A stretch of DNA of 64,000 nt from Agrobacterium rosae (GTDB lineage: Bacteria > Pseudomonadota > Alphaproteobacteria > Rhizobiales > Rhizobiaceae), in contig NZ_NXEJ01000003.1 of the NCBI RefSeq assembly GCF_002915175.1, positions 124,001-188,000 on the forward strand, given 5' to 3'. The position numbers and the translations under genes were made by a program. The notes under the pieces were generated by a model. That model worked only from the letters and a program-made list of their open reading frames with translations, ran no database searches and was not told the DNA's origin. Numbering within the stretch: the stretch's first letter is position 1; every line of letters starts with the position of its first letter. Positions 61,919 to 64,000 of the stretch are shown piece after piece.

Positions 61919-63190
61919 ATGACCAAAAGAATGAGAACTCTGGCGCTTGGCACAGCGACCGCATTGTTGATGACGCTGGGCGGATTTGCTCCCGCCATGG
62001 CCGATACTGTGCTGAAGTTCATCTCCTGGCAAACGGACGATGCCGGCACGGGCGAATGGTGGCGCTCTGCCATTGCTACCTTTGAAAAACAGCATCCGGG
62101 CGTGAAAATCGAATTCACCAAAGCGGAGCGTAGTTCCTATGCCGACACGATGACAACGCTTTTCGCGGCCAACCAGCCGCCGCAGATCGTGCATTTGGCG
62201 TCATTCGAATTTCAGATGTTTGCAGATAGCGGCTGGCTCGAACCTCTCGACCCGTGGCTCAAGAAAGACACCATCGACATGACCGGTTGGGCCGGCCAGC
62301 AGAAATGCGAGTGGAACGGCGAAACTGTCTGCATCATGACCAACTATTTCGGCTTCGTCATGGCCTATAACAAGAAGATTTTGGAAGAGGCGGGCGTCGC
62401 GGTTCCGAAGACCTACGACGAGTTCCTGGCCGCAGCAAAGGCGACGACCAAGGATCTCAATGGTGATGGCATCATCGACCAGTTTGGCACCGGCCATGAA
62501 ACCAAAGGCGGTCCGGGGCAATATCTGACGGAAATGCTGAACTACATCCTTGATGCAGGCGCCTACTGGACCGACAAGGACGGCAACATCACCATCGATA
62601 CGCCGCAGATGGCGGAAGGCTTGAGCCGGTGGAAAACCGTCATGAAAAGCGGCATCAGCCCGGTTGACATGAGCGCCAGCGACGTACGCAAGCTCTTTGC
62701 CGACGGCAAAATGGCGATGCGCTTCGATGGGCCCTGGCTGTACGGCACGACCGAAAAGGGTTCGGCCAAAAATGACATTGTTTACGCAGCACCGCCGTTT
62801 CATCCGCCGCTCGGTGGATCGTCCAACGTGCTGGCCATGCCGGCTGATATTCCCGACGACCAGAAGGCATTGGTCTGGGATTTCATCAAGCTGACGATGT
62901 CGCCGGAATTCCAGCGCAGCTATGCCACCCTTGGCGGCAACACTCCGCCAAGCCCGAAGGCCGACGTCTCGGGTGTCGAAAAGACCATCCCGCATTTTCC
63001 CGTACTCATCGCCACGATGAAGGCGGCATCCGAGGCGGGTATCGACCGCGTTCCGACCGGACTTGAGCTCTTCTACAATGAGTTCAGCAAGATGGTGATG
63101 GAAGAAAGCCAGCGGATGATCATACAGGATCTCGATCCGGCAGAGGTGGCGAAGACCATGCAGGCAAAGGCGGAAGCCATCAAGGGTTAA
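61919..63190 (+). CDS. ABC substrate-binding protein, family 1 (sugar type)
   Basis: 423 residues from the ATG behind GGAGGAGGA; an in-frame ATG 15 bases upstream overlaps that site. Signal peptide ends near PAMA. KFISWQTDDAGTGEWWRSAI, YNKKILEEAGVAVPKTYDEF and KMAMRFDGPWLYGTTEKG are typical of UgpB/MalE-like proteins. Genes upstream suggest that it binds a sugar acid, galactonate-like sugar or glycoside. A strong hairpin lies after its stop. Confidence 0.9.
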   Translation: MTKRMRTLALGTATALLMTLGGFAPAMADTVLKFISWQTDDAGTGEWWRSAIATFEKQHPGVKIEFTKAERSSYADTMTTLFAANQPPQIVHLASFEFQMFADSGWLEPLDPWLKKDTIDMTGWAGQQKCEWNGETVCIMTNYFGFVMAYNKKILEEAGVAVPKTYDEFLAAAKATTKDLNGDGIIDQFGTGHETKGGPGQYLTEMLNYILDAGAYWTDKDGNITIDTPQMAEGLSRWKTVMKSGISPVDMSASDVRKLFADGKMAMRFDGPWLYGTTEKGSAKNDIVYAAPPFHPPLGGSSNVLAMPADIPDDQKALVWDFIKLTMSPEFQRSYATLGGNTPPSPKADVSGVEKTIPHFPVLIATMKAASEAGIDRVPTGLELFYNEFSKMVMEESQRMIIQDLDPAEVAKTMQAKAEAIKG

Positions 63191-63202
63191 TCCCAATGTC
63201 TC

Positions 63203-63229
63203 GCCATGGCCCTCTTAAAGGGCCATGGC
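63203..63229 (+). terminator. Intercistronic hairpin after binding protein
   Basis: GCCATGGCCC and GGGCCATGGC form a perfect 10-bp stem with loop TCTTAAA, 12 bases after the stop and before the permease. It has the same placement as the hairpins at 9471 and 46258. Confidence 0.65.
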
Positions 63230-63259
63230 CATCATCCGCATCCGGCAGGAGGACTATCC

Positions 63260-64000
63260 ATGACCGAATCCGTTCGGGCTGGGCGTCGCAAGTTTTTCGA
63301 TCTTGCGCGTCCCAGCCGGCAACATCTTCTCGGCTATATTCTGATCGCACCCGCGGTCCTGATGGTTGCCGCCATCATCGTCTGGCCGCTCGTTTTGGCC
63401 ATCGACCTGTCGTTCCAGCAGGTCAAGATTCCAAGGCTCGGTGGCGCCAGCCGACCATTCTCATTGGCCAATTACAACTGGCTGTTTTCGTCACCGGAAT
63501 TCTGGCTGGCCTGCTGGGTGACGTTGAAGCTGGTTATAGTTGTCACCGTCGGCAGTGTTGCCGTTGGCCTCAGCACGGCGCTTCTCGCCAACAACCGCTT
63601 TAAGGGCCGCACCGTCGCGCGGCTGGGAATGGCGCTGCCCTGGGCTGTCCCGGAAATCATCGCGGTCGTCATTTTTGCATGGATGTTTGACACCTCCTTT
63701 GGCCTGTTCGGCTGGCTGGCGATCCAGCTCGGTTTCACTGACCAGATGATACCCTGGGTCAGCAGTTCCACGGCCGCCTTCTGGGCCGTTGCCATCACCA
63801 TGGTGTGGAAGGGCTTTCCATTCGTGTCGATCATGTGTCTCGCCGGCCTGCAGTCCATTCCCGCCGATTATTACGCGGCCGCAAAGGTGGATGGCGCAAG
63901 TGTCTGGCAGCGTTTCCGCTGGATCACTATGCCGCTGTTGATGCCGGTTCTGGGCGTGACGCTGGTGCTGACGCTGCTTTGGGTGTTCCGCGACTTTTCG
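63260..64000 (+). CDS. ABC transporter permease (MalF-like), 3' end outside window
   Basis: 247 codons are visible from the ATG behind CAGGAGG; the frame is open at the window end. Hydrophobic segments begin with LLGYILIAPAVLMVAAIIVW, and the EAA loop YYAAAKVDGASVWQRFRWIT with MPLLMPV following is present near the end. It would import the ligand of the preceding binding protein. The partner permease and ATPase should lie downstream. Confidence 0.9.
   Translation, partial: MTESVRAGRRKFFDLARPSRQHLLGYILIAPAVLMVAAIIVWPLVLAIDLSFQQVKIPRLGGASRPFSLANYNWLFSSPEFWLACWVTLKLVIVVTVGSVAVGLSTALLANNRFKGRTVARLGMALPWAVPEIIAVVIFAWMFDTSFGLFGWLAIQLGFTDQMIPWVSSSTAAFWAVAITMVWKGFPFVSIMCLAGLQSIPADYYAAAKVDGASVWQRFRWITMPLLMPVLGVTLVLTLLWVFRDFS

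Noticed and set aside
1-64000. CRISPR arrays, rRNA and tRNA genes, replication origin
   Set aside because: No regularly spaced repeats, no RNA gene signatures and no repABC or DnaA-box cluster were seen on either strand.

Overview
The window reads as an accessory stretch of an alphaproteobacterial genome, most likely a member of the Rhizobium/Agrobacterium group. This is inferred from the density of ABC uptake systems with dedicated regulators, GC-rich codon use and protein similarity as I recognise it. I see no rRNA, tRNA or core housekeeping genes, so a secondary chromosome or megaplasmid is likely. Both ends cut through genes.

Layout. 1-3.8 kb: the end of an ADP-forming acyl-CoA synthetase, an aromatic-acid-type MFS transporter and an exported esterase-like hydrolase. 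4.2-5.4 kb: a divergent HxlR regulator/SDR pair. 5.4-6.3 kb: decayed DNA. 6.3-12.4 kb: one operon of FadR-type regulator, trans-sulfuration-type PLP enzyme and a complete MalEFGK-like ABC importer. 12.4-13.5 kb: no gene recognised.

13.5-34.7 kb is the most coherent block. It holds an AraC regulator, HyuA/HyuB (ATP-dependent hydantoinase/oxoprolinase/lactamase family), a three-subunit molybdenum hydroxylase, a class III aminotransferase, a broken NTF2-like gene and a divergent LysR regulator. Then come PxpA, a short biotin carrier, biotin carboxylase, PxpB, PxpC and a complete branched-chain-type ABC importer (LivGFHMK). The parts suggest uptake and oxidation of an N-heterocycle or lactam, ATP-driven ring opening and deamination. 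Two promoters inside the block share three sequence boxes at identical spacing, which points to one common regulator.

34.7-39.8 kb is a mobile/defence-like island. It contains an Rhs remnant, a HigBA-like toxin-antitoxin pair behind a perfect 16-bp palindrome, two small unknown genes on opposite strands that could be orphan immunity genes, and a minus-strand set of antitoxin, VapC toxin, second antitoxin and tyrosine recombinase. 40.1-42.0 kb: a lipid kinase and a DUF808 membrane protein. 42.0-43.0 kb: two possible small genes. 43.0-49.8 kb: LysR, RraA-like aldolase and a peptide-type ABC importer with fused ATPases.

50.1-57.9 kb (minus strand): ECF sigma factor, FecR anti-sigma, a TonB-dependent transducer with signalling domain, and an M16 protease whose start overlaps the receptor stop. 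fecR and the receptor each have a matching candidate sigma promoter. The set resembles Fus/PqqL-type systems that import an iron protein and cut it in the periplasm. 58.1-64 kb: an SGNH hydrolase, then a sugar-acid region with 2-dehydro-3-deoxygalactonokinase divergent from an aldolase-family protein, an enolase-superfamily dehydratase and the start of a sugar ABC importer.
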